Shown here piece after piece: positions 7,101 through 14,699 of a stretch of 19,876 bases of DNA (positions are counted from its first letter, which is position 1; the number at the start of each line of letters is the position of its first letter). This DNA comes from Magnetococcales bacterium. GTDB taxonomy: Bacteria; Pseudomonadota; Magnetococcia; Magnetococcales; JADFYX01. The position numbers and the translations under genes were made by a program. The stretch spans positions 1 to 19,876 of the forward strand of contig JADFYX010000016.1 in the NCBI GenBank assembly GCA_015232795.1, read 5' to 3'. The notes under the pieces are model-generated. The model made no database searches. It was not told where the DNA came from and was given only the letters and a program-made list of their open reading frames with translations.

Positions 7101-9811
7101 TCGTTAGCATTTTTGATGATTTAACAACAAAAAAACAGGACGAATACCGATTACGACTGGCCCATGCCTCGTTAGAGAACAGCCTGGACATGGTGCTATG
7201 GGTTTTGCCTGATGGAAAGTTTTCCGGTGTCAATCAGGCAACCTGTGATCGACTGGGATATTCCCGTGATAAGCTGATGTCCATGAGTGCCTTTGATCTG
7301 AATCCGGTTCATTTCGGCGAAGCCTGGTATCTTCATTGGGCCGAACTGAAAGAGAAAGGTTCATTGACCTTTGAAGCCGACCTGATTTGCTTTAACGCCT
7401 CTCCATTGGCTGTGGAAATCAGTGCCAATTACTTGGAGTTCGATCATCAGGAGTACAACGTCGCCATTGTTAGAGACATATCCGAGCGAAGAATAATGGA
7501 AATGGAGTTGCGAAAGAGTGAGGAACTTGCCCACAAAGCCAATCAAACCAAGGGTGAGTTTCTTGCCAAGATGAGCCATGAAATCCGTACACCGATGAAT
7601 TCCATAATCGGCATGTGTTATCTAGCCAACCAGACGGGACTCAGCAAACGACAGGAGCGTTATCTGAACAAAATTGAGATGGCTTCCAAATCACTGCTGC
7701 GCCTCATCAATGATATTCTTGATTTTTCAAAGATCGACGCTGGGAAATTGGAGTTGGAGCAAGTTCCCTTTAGTCTGGCTGAGGTGATGGAAAGGGTTGT
7801 CGATACTCTTCAGATTAGAGGAGATATATCAAAAAAACTGGAGATATTGGTCTCTTATTCCATAGATGTTCCTGTCCATCTGGTAGGCGACCCCATTCGT
7901 GTGGAACAGGTTTTGATTAATCTGGGAACCAATGCGGTTAAGTTCACCCAGGATGGAGAGATTGTTTTTTCAATTAAATTGGAAGCTTGTGAGGACGATG
8001 AGATTCTTCTGATATTTACAATCGAAGACACGGGTATCGGTATTTCGAAAGATAAGATCGGTGATCTTTTTCTAGCCTTTCAGCAGAGCGATAACTCCAT
8101 TACCAGGGAATATGGTGGAACCGGGTTGGGATTGTCAATCTGTAAGAGTCTGGTGGAGATGATGGGGGGAAAGATCTCTATAGAGAGCCAACCCAATGTG
8201 GGGACGTGTGTTTCTTTTAATGCCAGATTTGGTCGGCACTCAGACCATGAGGAGTTGACTTTTGCGCTCCCTGATAATCTCTTGCAGCAGCGTGTTTTGC
8301 TGGTCGATGACAATAAGAGATCAAGAGAGATTTTGCGAGGGTTGTTGGATGCGTTGCAACTGAGCTACCAGTCTGTAGACTCTGGGTTGGGGGGTATTCA
8401 AGCTCTGCAAAAGGGCATTCACGCAGAAACCTCTTTTGATGTGGTACTGTTAGATTGGGACGAATCGGGGAATATGGGGGATTTTACCAAATCGGCATTA
8501 AGTGCTTCCGGCATCTACCCCATCCCATCCCTGGTGATTATGGGAAGTGAATTTCACGAGAGCAAGATTGTATCATGGTTGGAAAAGTCGGGGTTGGAAA
8601 AAGCCTCTTTCCTACCTAAGCCGATCATGCCTCATACGCTGTTACGATCGTTGACCTCACTGCACAATGAGGTTGTCGAAGCTGTGGTCGAAGAGGAACT
8701 GGAGCCTGCAGATGAATTTGCCTTTTTGCAAGGTCTTTGTATTCTTTTAGTAGATGATATGCAGGAAAACCAGGAGTTGATCCAGGAGATTTTGGAGAGA
8801 AAAGGGGCGGTTGTTTCCATAGCTACTGATGGTCATAAGGCGGTTGAAATGGTCAATCAATCGGTTAACGGGTTTGATCTCGTCCTTATGGATATGCAAA
8901 TGCCAGTGATGGATGGTTTGGAAGCGACTAGGCAGATTCGTAGTCAGGAACGTTTCCAATCTTTGCCTATTATCGCCTTGTCTGCCAGTGCCATGATGGA
9001 CGAGATCAACCGTTGTCTGGAGGCTGGCATGAATGATCACCTTGGCAAGCCCATTGATGTGCAACAACTGCTTGACACGATTCTTAAATGGATCAACCGT
9101 GAGGCCGACCTTCCTTTACCAAACACACAATTTTCAGAAAACACGGATTTTGCAACTCAGGTTACACCGTCGTCTCCCATTGATGTCGTTTATCCCCATC
9201 TGGACATCAACAAAGGTTTAAATCGCTGCCAGGGAGACTTGACCCTGTATGCAAAATTATTGAATCGCCTCATCACTAACTCTCAGGATCTCCCTGAATC
9301 AATCGAAGAGTTGTTGAATAATAATGACTTTGAATCTGCCAGCCGTCTGGTTCACAACCTTAAAAACATTTCTGGGAACATCTCCAGCTTGGAGGTTTTT
9401 TCCATTGCCGAGGAGTTGGAACTAACCCTGTATCATCGCGATTCAGAAGGTGTGTTTTCCCTGTTACCTGGGTTACGCAAAGCACTTGATATCGCTGCGG
9501 CCTCCTGTCAGATGTTCCTTGAAAAACAACAGATGGATAAATACAATGAAGATCTACTGGACAAGAAGGAACTCTTACTTGTCATTGAAGAGTTGGCCGG
9601 GATGTTGAAGACACGGGATCTTGGTGTCATTTCCAAGTTTGAAAAGGTCAAGACAACACTTCAGACACTGTTACCACAAGATGGTTATCTCGATAAATTG
9701 GAGTTCTATATGCATCAACTCCAGGTCGAGGAAGCTTCGGAAGAGTTAGCCCGTGTAATCGATTTGATAAAAAGACAGGATAAGGAAGATAGATCTAATC
9801 AGACAGGGTAG
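4166..9811 (+). CDS. Large hybrid sensor histidine kinase with duplicated sensor domains, two receivers and HPt
   Basis: This 1881-residue membrane phosphorelay protein has, in order: a membrane helix (about 10-32); an extracytoplasmic Cache-like domain with GFGQTGEFVLG from residue 91; helices near 182-204 and 232-254; a second, homologous sensor domain with GFGNSGEFVMG from residue 310; a helix near 402-422; and a block of three or more helices (about 452-550). Then come PAS (about 567-685), GAF (695-850), PAS (871-985) and PAS (1002-1105). HisKA follows with the phospho-accepting H1138 in MSHEIRTPMN, then HATPase with DTGIGIS and GTGLGLS. Receiver 1 has D1381/D1382 and acceptor D1430; receiver 2 has D1530/D1531 and acceptor D1576. 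The HPt histidine is H1730 in VHNLKN. All key residues are present, so an active His-Asp-His relay is expected. The ligand is unknown. The cyclase gene 46 bases downstream is the likely output. Confidence 0.93.
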   Translation: MTINNQYRQFLLLVLIMITVTVTATAFSLIMLYKSSIKTEENQLQQLSKSQVSLIRAMYSFESETHGDSYPGGAIDGTVKNTIAALNKQKGFGQTGEFVLGQINGDKIEFLVKSRLMQKRLPSLPLEGPLARPMQLALAGQSGLITELDYRSVKVLAAYQAIPELNIGLVCKIDIDEIHAPFINSALLATFIALFTLGLGLLLLWQVESTSQLRDEFSFFLGKGREISRLERVFYLLLVMSLVTIATTTTANLLLYRTSYSDSESFLAEMVASQKRIIDQYENELLTDPSLEAKSETLARFVEAYETGNGFGNSGEFVMGRLNGRNIEFLLKSTITGMPVPPIFISSEAAGPMRMALSGFQGVRADKDYRSEDVLAAYAPLDILDTGLVAKIDLAELQEPFMTSGIRTMGFTLVMIVIGSLFMARKMENAVVKSNSGEIKSNRFIQSDGHKEVPFSLIILSVWMALAVTALDLAMPLGVAGGVPFTALVLLGGWYPKRSHIIWLAVVATVLTVVGYLASTPGLESWMALTNRIYALFTIWATALTLSLAKASELEIFRQTSELQKLSSALEQSPSAVIITDPMGNIEFVNLHFTVMTGYTFNEAQGQNLRILKSELQDPHLYEALWQQVNIGKSWQGEMINKTKSGRDFWSSVSINSLCDKDGTIRYFVCVQHDISSLKETEKQLFQANRDLNTRLLFSEILKIAVDKNKALEKLCQVLVEDAGYEMAWVGFIEKDGSKRVFPVAAYGENAKDYLDGLIVSWDDSSPFGNGPTGLAARTGQLKIISSTQNDSSYKPWQSEATNKGFLSSIAIPLTDNNTPFGVLNIYSSKQDTFDETESRLLTALSQQMADGILRLRETRLRHQAEVAMKESEQRFRTLFNAMTSGVAIYQSVDDGNDFIFSDINKSGLRIARILDSIPLTGRRVKEVLPLVEESGLLQVFQHVYRTGKSILHPICRYQDDQLQSWLEYNVFQLESGEVVSIFDDLTTKKQDEYRLRLAHASLENSLDMVLWVLPDGKFSGVNQATCDRLGYSRDKLMSMSAFDLNPVHFGEAWYLHWAELKEKGSLTFEADLICFNASPLAVEISANYLEFDHQEYNVAIVRDISERRIMEMELRKSEELAHKANQTKGEFLAKMSHEIRTPMNSIIGMCYLANQTGLSKRQERYLNKIEMASKSLLRLINDILDFSKIDAGKLELEQVPFSLAEVMERVVDTLQIRGDISKKLEILVSYSIDVPVHLVGDPIRVEQVLINLGTNAVKFTQDGEIVFSIKLEACEDDEILLIFTIEDTGIGISKDKIGDLFLAFQQSDNSITREYGGTGLGLSICKSLVEMMGGKISIESQPNVGTCVSFNARFGRHSDHEELTFALPDNLLQQRVLLVDDNKRSREILRGLLDALQLSYQSVDSGLGGIQALQKGIHAETSFDVVLLDWDESGNMGDFTKSALSASGIYPIPSLVIMGSEFHESKIVSWLEKSGLEKASFLPKPIMPHTLLRSLTSLHNEVVEAVVEEELEPADEFAFLQGLCILLVDDMQENQELIQEILERKGAVVSIATDGHKAVEMVNQSVNGFDLVLMDMQMPVMDGLEATRQIRSQERFQSLPIIALSASAMMDEINRCLEAGMNDHLGKPIDVQQLLDTILKWINREADLPLPNTQFSENTDFATQVTPSSPIDVVYPHLDINKGLNRCQGDLTLYAKLLNRLITNSQDLPESIEELLNNNDFESASRLVHNLKNISGNISSLEVFSIAEELELTLYHRDSEGVFSLLPGLRKALDIAAASCQMFLEKQQMDKYNEDLLDKKELLLVIEELAGMLKTRDLGVISKFEKVKTTLQTLLPQDGYLDKLEFYMHQLQVEEASEELARVIDLIKRQDKEDRSNQTG

Positions 9812-9857
9812 CCCTATTATCCTACACGGAGATAAGCAATCAATTTGGAGAAATATT

Positions 9858-10778
9858 TTGAAAAATCAGCCTGACAAGTCAGCCACCCTGTTGATTGTTG
9901 ATGACGACCCGGTCAATATCCAGATGCTTGGTAAGATTCTTGGCGACAAATACCGTATTCTTTTTGCCACATCCGGCAAAGAGGCTATTGCAATAGCTTT
10001 GAGTAGACATCCCGACATGATACTTCTTGATATCATCATGCCGGACATGGACGGTTACACCGTCTGTTATAAAATCCGGGAACATCCTGCTACTCAGGAT
10101 ATTCCTGTGATTTTTGTCACAGCCATGGAGCAGGAACATCATGAAGTTGTGGGGCTTGAGATGGGAGCCGTAGACTATATTAGCAAACCTGTCAACCCAG
10201 ATATCGCCCGACTGCGCATCAAGAATATTCTCGAATTGAGTCAGGCACGTATTTATTTTAAAAGGTTGGCCATGGTTGATGGTTTGACAGGGATATACAA
10301 CAGACGGTATTTCGATGAGTTGTTTACCAAGGAGTGGCAACGTTCCATTCGTGCCCAATCTCCACTGTCGATTATTCTGATGGATATCGATTTTTTCAAA
10401 GGATACAACGACCATTATGGTCACGTTGAAGGAGATACCTGTTTGAAGAGAATTGCCAAGGCTCTGAAGGGAGGTGTCATCCGCACAACAGACACCCTTG
10501 CCAGGTACGGGGGCGAGGAGTTCGTCTGTTTAATGGCGGAAACCGATTTGTCTGGTCTTGCGGTCATGGCCGATAAGCTCAGATCAGTTGTGGTAAATCT
10601 AAAAATTCCTCATGCCGCCTCGCAAATAGCTGAACATGTTACTATTAGTTTGGGAGGGAAAACCGTGATTCCGAAGCATTCCATGTCCCAGGAGGCTTGT
10701 CTTGTTGCGGTTGATGAAAATCTCTACAAAGCTAAAGCTCAGGGTCGCAATTGTCATGTTTGCGATCTCAGTGAGTGA
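9858..10778 (+). CDS. Response regulator with diguanylate cyclase (REC-GGDEF)
   Basis: The 306-residue cytoplasmic protein joins an N-terminal receiver to a C-terminal GGDEF domain and makes c-di-GMP from two GTP. The receiver has the acidic pocket D15-D17 and acceptor D58 in ILLDIIMPDMDG, with K110 in SKP. The cyclase signature is RYGGEEF (GGEEF at 218-222), an active form. RTTD at 209-212, five residues before it, is the RxxD inhibitory site, so product feedback is expected. This is the PleD/WspR-like layout with one receiver. The start is TTG at 9858, set by GGAG seven bases upstream; no ATG fits better. It follows the hybrid kinase by 46 bases, probably in one transcript, and is the natural acceptor of phosphate from the kinase HPt domain. 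Its stop lies seven bases from that of the convergent gene. Confidence 0.92.
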   Translation: MKNQPDKSATLLIVDDDPVNIQMLGKILGDKYRILFATSGKEAIAIALSRHPDMILLDIIMPDMDGYTVCYKIREHPATQDIPVIFVTAMEQEHHEVVGLEMGAVDYISKPVNPDIARLRIKNILELSQARIYFKRLAMVDGLTGIYNRRYFDELFTKEWQRSIRAQSPLSIILMDIDFFKGYNDHYGHVEGDTCLKRIAKALKGGVIRTTDTLARYGGEEFVCLMAETDLSGLAVMADKLRSVVVNLKIPHAASQIAEHVTISLGGKTVIPKHSMSQEACLVAVDENLYKAKAQGRNCHVCDLSE

Positions 10779-10785
10779 TATTTAT

Positions 10786-11406
10786 CTAGCTCATCGGTGG
10801 AAAAATGCTTTTAAAGCGGTCCCAATCTTCAAAATTATCCACATCCCACTGACCAGAAAAATCTTGCCATTGCCAGCCTAGAGCATTCAATCTCAACTGT
10901 GTCTCCTCTGCTACTTGCTGGGTTCCCCACGGCATGTTGGCAAATAGTGAGGGAGCAAATGTAGTCATGGCAATAAGAATATAACCACCATCTTTAGATG
11001 AGGCCATAACCACAGGAACCTGGGCCAGTGCTGACTCAACCCGGTTTAGTAGATTTTTTGAAACAGAAACCCCATCTCCACCCAGAAGAACAACCCCATC
11101 ATAAGATTGCAAACCTTGGGCAACAATATGCGCCATACGTTGACCTAGATCACCTTCGGGCTGCTTATGCCTTCTCTCACTCGTCAATAAAACATCAAAA
11201 TAGGGATGTGTGGTATCAGGAGTACACCACAACTTTAAATCTCTTTTGGCTACTCCTTCACACCAACTTTTTCCAATCCCAACTACATAGCTAAGAAGTT
11301 GTTCATGAGCAGCAGCAGCACCTTGTGCTCCTAATTCTGGTATAAGCCGGGTTTTTACCTGTCCTGCAACTGGAGCACGACCTAAAATATTAAGAGATAT
11401 TAACAA
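10786..11406 (-). CDS. TIGR04282/DUF2064 glycosyltransferase-like protein (arsenosugar-associated)
   Basis: The protein belongs to the CofC-like nucleotidyltransferase/glycosyltransferase fold. GRAPVAGQVKTRL near the N-terminus is the phosphate-binding start, LLGGDGVSV is the metal/nucleotide strand, KDGGYILIAM and MPWGTQQVAEET follow, and DVDNFEDW is near the C-terminus. Family members are annotated in connection with arsenosugar biosynthesis or radical-SAM/selenodomain clusters, where they may transfer a sugar-type group. The start is uncertain: a GTG at 11427 abuts its GGAGG with no spacing, while TTG at 11406 gives the usual short lead before the GRAPV motif and overlaps the arsM stop by seven bases. 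It is the last gene of the long minus-strand operon. Coupling to arsM supports a shared pathway; the radical-SAM partner (ArsS) is not in the window. Confidence 0.8.
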   Translation of the reverse strand: MLISLNILGRAPVAGQVKTRLIPELGAQGAAAAHEQLLSYVVGIGKSWCEGVAKRDLKLWCTPDTTHPYFDVLLTSERRHKQPEGDLGQRMAHIVAQGLQSYDGVVLLGGDGVSVSKNLLNRVESALAQVPVVMASSKDGGYILIAMTTFAPSLFANMPWGTQQVAEETQLRLNALGWQWQDFSGQWDVDNFEDWDRFKSIFPPMS

Positions 11407-12542
11407 CAGCCTGATGAGGGTCCACACCCTCCAGCATTGTTTAGCAGGGCATCACCGCCACGAGTCTCGGTTGGGTGGCGTACTGTACCGGGAGAGGCTG
11501 TAAAAAAAGTTGGATGGGGTGGGGATTTAGGAGCCAAACGGATAAATTGCTCTGCAAAAGGAGCCATGCCCAAACGCTCAAATACCTGTTGGGAGACGGC
11601 AATACGCACCCCAGCAGGAAAAATGTTACCAAGCTCATCTTCTACAACTGCCATAGGCCCACGATATATCACCCCATGGCCTTGGTCTATCTGCTCTTCA
11701 TGTACAGAACTCAAAGGTTTGCAAGCTGTTAGAGTGACAGAGCGAAACTCAATATCATCAACCACCTTCCAAGGTTTTTCATCCCAATTGTCAAATGCCA
11801 CAGCAGTAAACCCTACACTACTGAACATCTCTATAAATTCTGATTCCACAAAAGCCCCGGAAATACAACCACTCCATAACTCCGGGTCGGTCTTTAGCTC
11901 ATCTGGCACCAACACATCAGATACAATATCAGATATAGCAACCCTGCCACCGGGTTTTACCACCCTGAATATCTCTTCAACAAGATGCCATTTCATTGCA
12001 TCGTCTACCAAATTGAGCACACAGTTGGAAATCACCAAATCCACACTCTCATCAGCAATCATGGGAGTGTCAACTCTTTGGGCAGCCATCCAGACTTCAA
12101 AAGCATCGGCAGATTTAAGATCGGAAACTGGGTTTTCTTTAAGATATTGAGACACTCTATCCAGAGATAGAGCCAGGTCTTGAATACGCCCTTTATGGAA
12201 GACAACCCGGTCTTCCCCAAGCTTTTTAGCAATTTCAGCTTGGTATTTACGCGCAAGAGCCAACATATCGTCGTTCATATCTACGCCAATAATCCGCCCC
12301 CCTTCACCAACCAACTGGGCAGCCATATAACAAATTTTTCCACCCCCAGAACCTAAATCAAGAACCGTATCCCCTTTTTTTACATAACTGGATGGATCAC
12401 CACAGCCATAATCCCGATCAATAATCTCATTGGGCAAAATTTTCAAAAGCCCGGCATCATAAGAGACAGGGCAACACAGAGCCTCAACTACCTTTGTTGC
12501 ACCTTCTGAATAACGCTCTTTGACATGATTTTCCATCCCCAT
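11400..12542 (-). CDS. arsM: Arsenite methyltransferase-like SAM enzyme with Cys-rich tail
   Basis: This 380-residue class I SAM methyltransferase has LDLGSGGGKIC at 61-71 as the SAM-binding loop and GVDMND as the next strand. Candidate arsenic-binding cysteines are C47 (RDYGCGDP), C174 (ISNCVLNL) and C226 (WSGCISGA); the spacing of the last two resembles ArsM enzymes, where equivalent cysteines bind As(III). A C23-C24 pair is also present. The reaction expected is transfer of methyl groups to trivalent arsenic in the cytoplasm. The C-terminal extension beyond residue 280 ends GGCGPSSGCC, unusual for a plain methyltransferase and seen, as far as I recall, in arsenosugar-type ArsM proteins. 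A TTG at 12560 is possible, but GAGGAG (12553-12558), which also encodes the last residues of LpxD, is ten bases before the ATG at 12542. The gene sits between lpxD and the glycosyltransferase-like gene. Confidence 0.8.
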   Translation of the reverse strand: MGMENHVKERYSEGATKVVEALCCPVSYDAGLLKILPNEIIDRDYGCGDPSSYVKKGDTVLDLGSGGGKICYMAAQLVGEGGRIIGVDMNDDMLALARKYQAEIAKKLGEDRVVFHKGRIQDLALSLDRVSQYLKENPVSDLKSADAFEVWMAAQRVDTPMIADESVDLVISNCVLNLVDDAMKWHLVEEIFRVVKPGGRVAISDIVSDVLVPDELKTDPELWSGCISGAFVESEFIEMFSSVGFTAVAFDNWDEKPWKVVDDIEFRSVTLTACKPLSSVHEEQIDQGHGVIYRGPMAVVEDELGNIFPAGVRIAVSQQVFERLGMAPFAEQFIRLAPKSPPHPTFFTASPGTVRHPTETRGGDALLNNAGGCGPSSGCC

Positions 12543-12549
12543 CTTAAAA

Positions 12550-13503
12550 CTACTCCTCAAATTTTTTCATGAAAGCCTGAACTTTCTTCATAAAGTCCGG
12601 CAATTTTCTTACAGCAACTACATCTGCCATAGCCTTACGGTGGGGTTGACCAAACCATCCGGTCCAGGTAATACCTGCTGGAACATCGGATATTACCCCT
12701 GTTGAAGCACCAATCCGCGCCCCTGCTCCTATAGTTATATGAGGCACACAGCCTACCTGACCAGCCATTACTACACCATCTTCTATAATACAAGAGCCTG
12801 AAATACCCACCTGCGCGACAATAATACAGCTCCGCCCTATCTGCACATTGTGAGCGATATGGACCATATTATCAATTCTGGTCCCACTGCCAACAACCGT
12901 GGCACCAAACCTTGCCCTGTCAATAGCAGTGCCAGAACCAATATGGACATCATCAGCAATACGCACAATACCAAAGTGGGTGATAGACTCCAGTCTACAA
13001 TTGTCTAGCTCATAGCCGAATCCCTCACCACCAATTACCGCATTGGCCTTTATTATACATCTGGCCCCAATCTCACAGCGATCATAAATAACCACTCCGG
13101 GCTGAATAACGGTATTATCTCCCACCACTACCCCGGCTCCAATAACTGCTCCTGGGCCAATGGCAACACCATCGCCAATTGTAGCAGTTTGGTCCACACA
13201 GGCTTTAGGGTGGATACCAGAAAAGGTCAGATACTCCTGCCCCAAAAGCTTTGCTGCCCGCGCCACATCTAGTGACGGAACAGTACTAAGCAGACGTGGT
13301 TTAGATTCAATAACTGCTTCATTAGCCAAATCAGGAGGAACAATCAAAGCTCCTATATTTTCAATCTTGCTCAGATATTTTTTTGCCGTAACAAAAGAGA
13401 GATGCTCAACCCCTGCCTCTTGGACAGGAGCTACTGCGGATATGGATATATCTCCACCAAGATGTTCCAATCCTAAATCTATCGCCAATTTAGATAGCTT
13501 CAC
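12550..13503 (-). CDS. lpxD: UDP-3-O-(3-hydroxyacyl)glucosamine N-acyltransferase
   Basis: LpxD carries out the third step of lipid A synthesis, moving a hydroxyacyl chain from acyl-ACP to UDP-3-O-acylglucosamine at the inner face of the membrane. The 317-residue protein has an N-terminal uridine-binding domain (about 1-95), then the left-handed beta helix of hexapeptide repeats (about 96-280; for example IGDGVAIGPGAVIGAGV), and a C-terminal helix. GEGFGY at 159-164 and AHNVQIG with H218 as the expected catalytic base match the family. It is slightly shorter than the usual ~340 residues. The start is GTG at 13503, with GAGGG ten bases upstream. It lies 38 bases after rodA and not beside bamA, fabZ, lpxA or lpxB, its common neighbours, so this may be a relocated gene or a second copy. 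Confidence 0.92.
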   Translation of the reverse strand: MKLSKLAIDLGLEHLGGDISISAVAPVQEAGVEHLSFVTAKKYLSKIENIGALIVPPDLANEAVIESKPRLLSTVPSLDVARAAKLLGQEYLTFSGIHPKACVDQTATIGDGVAIGPGAVIGAGVVVGDNTVIQPGVVIYDRCEIGARCIIKANAVIGGEGFGYELDNCRLESITHFGIVRIADDVHIGSGTAIDRARFGATVVGSGTRIDNMVHIAHNVQIGRSCIIVAQVGISGSCIIEDGVVMAGQVGCVPHITIGAGARIGASTGVISDVPAGITWTGWFGQPHRKAMADVVAVRKLPDFMKKVQAFMKKFEE

Positions 13504-13541
13504 TTTTTTATTTCCCTCTTTTTTAGGGCCGCTAAAAACAG

Positions 13542-14699
13542 CTAAACCGAACGTCCATGCTGCTTAGAATATATACTAACATGGCATAAAAACCCCATAG
13601 CCATCATTAGGGTCAGCATGGAACTTCCGCCATAACTTATAAATGGCAAAGGAATTCCAACTACTGGCAGAAGACCAATCACCATACCTATATTAACCAG
13701 TACCTGAAAAGCAAAAAATGCCGTCATGCCAACACCGACCAGCAGACCAAAGCGGTCGCTGGCTCTGGATGCAATAATTAATGTCCTGATGATAATTATA
13801 CCATATAACAGCAACAGAGCCATACCACCCAAAAATCCCCACTCCTCCGCCAACACCGAAAAAATAAAATCAGTGTGTCGCTCTGGTAAAAATTCCAAGC
13901 GACTTTGGCTCCCCACCATAAAACCTTTGCCAAACACCCCTCCGGAACCAATGGCTATTTTTGACTGGATAATGTGATATCCTGCCCCCAGAGGATCTTG
14001 TTCCGGGAAAAATAGGGTTAAGACACGCTGGCGTTGGTAGTCGTATAAAAAATTCCAGGCTACTGGAATAGAGGCTCCAATAAGAACTATAGAACCTAAT
14101 ATCAAGGTCCATGAAAGGCCAGACACCACCATCACTGTCACTCCTACAGAAATGACCATAATGGCTGTCCCTAAATCCGGCTGTTTCATAATAAATATTG
14201 CGGGAACCGCAATCATCAACAGTGGTATAGCCACTCCCCCAGAATCAAAACGCATTGAAGCTGCTCTATCGTGGGAATATCTTGCCAAAGCTAAAACCAA
14301 AGCAACTTTCATAAGCTCTGATGGTTGTAGTAAAAAACCGCCTATAGATAGCCATCGTCTGGCTCCCATACCCATGGTACCAGCAAAAAATACCGCCATC
14401 AATAATAGCAAAGATATGCCATAGAACATATAAGCATAACGGCGGTAGATCTTCTCTCCCCCTATCACCCCTAAAGCCAACATTATAAACAGGCCAACAC
14501 TAAAGCGAACCATCTGTCGCCAAAGTAGTGGAAGGTTATCCCCGCCACCAGTTGCAGAATACAGCACCACAAAACCCACCGCTGCCAAAATAGTCAACAT
14601 GGCAAGCAGGCTCCAAGGAAAACGGGCAAATCGCTCTCCCCAGCCCAAAGAGCTCTCTCCTCCCAGACCTAAATATCCTCTTTTTTCAGATATTGTCAT
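13542..14699 (-). CDS. rodA: Rod-shape SEDS peptidoglycan glycosyltransferase RodA
   Basis: This SEDS-family polymerase extends glycan strands from lipid II in the inner membrane, working with PBP2. It has about ten membrane helices. Family marks seen are RRWLSIGGFLLQPSELMK, KQPDLGTA, the loop LPERHTDFIFSVLAEEWG (the aspartate in HTD, residue 277, is the expected catalytic residue) and FISYGGSS near the C-terminus. The longest frame starts at 14717, but the ATG at 14699 is preferred because GGAGG lies 11 bases before it, inside the end of mrdA; this gives 385 residues and a 14-base overlap with mrdA. The order mrdA-rodA is the classical one. The motifs distinguish it well enough from the division homologue FtsW because of its partner genes. 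Confidence 0.94.
   Translation of the reverse strand: MTISEKRGYLGLGGESSLGWGERFARFPWSLLAMLTILAAVGFVVLYSATGGGDNLPLLWRQMVRFSVGLFIMLALGVIGGEKIYRRYAYMFYGISLLLLMAVFFAGTMGMGARRWLSIGGFLLQPSELMKVALVLALARYSHDRAASMRFDSGGVAIPLLMIAVPAIFIMKQPDLGTAIMVISVGVTVMVVSGLSWTLILGSIVLIGASIPVAWNFLYDYQRQRVLTLFFPEQDPLGAGYHIIQSKIAIGSGGVFGKGFMVGSQSRLEFLPERHTDFIFSVLAEEWGFLGGMALLLLYGIIIIRTLIIASRASDRFGLLVGVGMTAFFAFQVLVNIGMVIGLLPVVGIPLPFISYGGSSMLTLMMAMGFLCHVSIYSKQHGRSV

Noticed and set aside
8747..9067. Long minus-strand frames inside the kinase and the mre genes
   Set aside because: They are shadows of strongly supported domains on the other strand and show no family motifs of their own.
12543..12560. TTG at 12560 as start of arsM
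   Set aside because: The GAGGAG lies downstream of that TTG and correctly spaced for the ATG at 12542.
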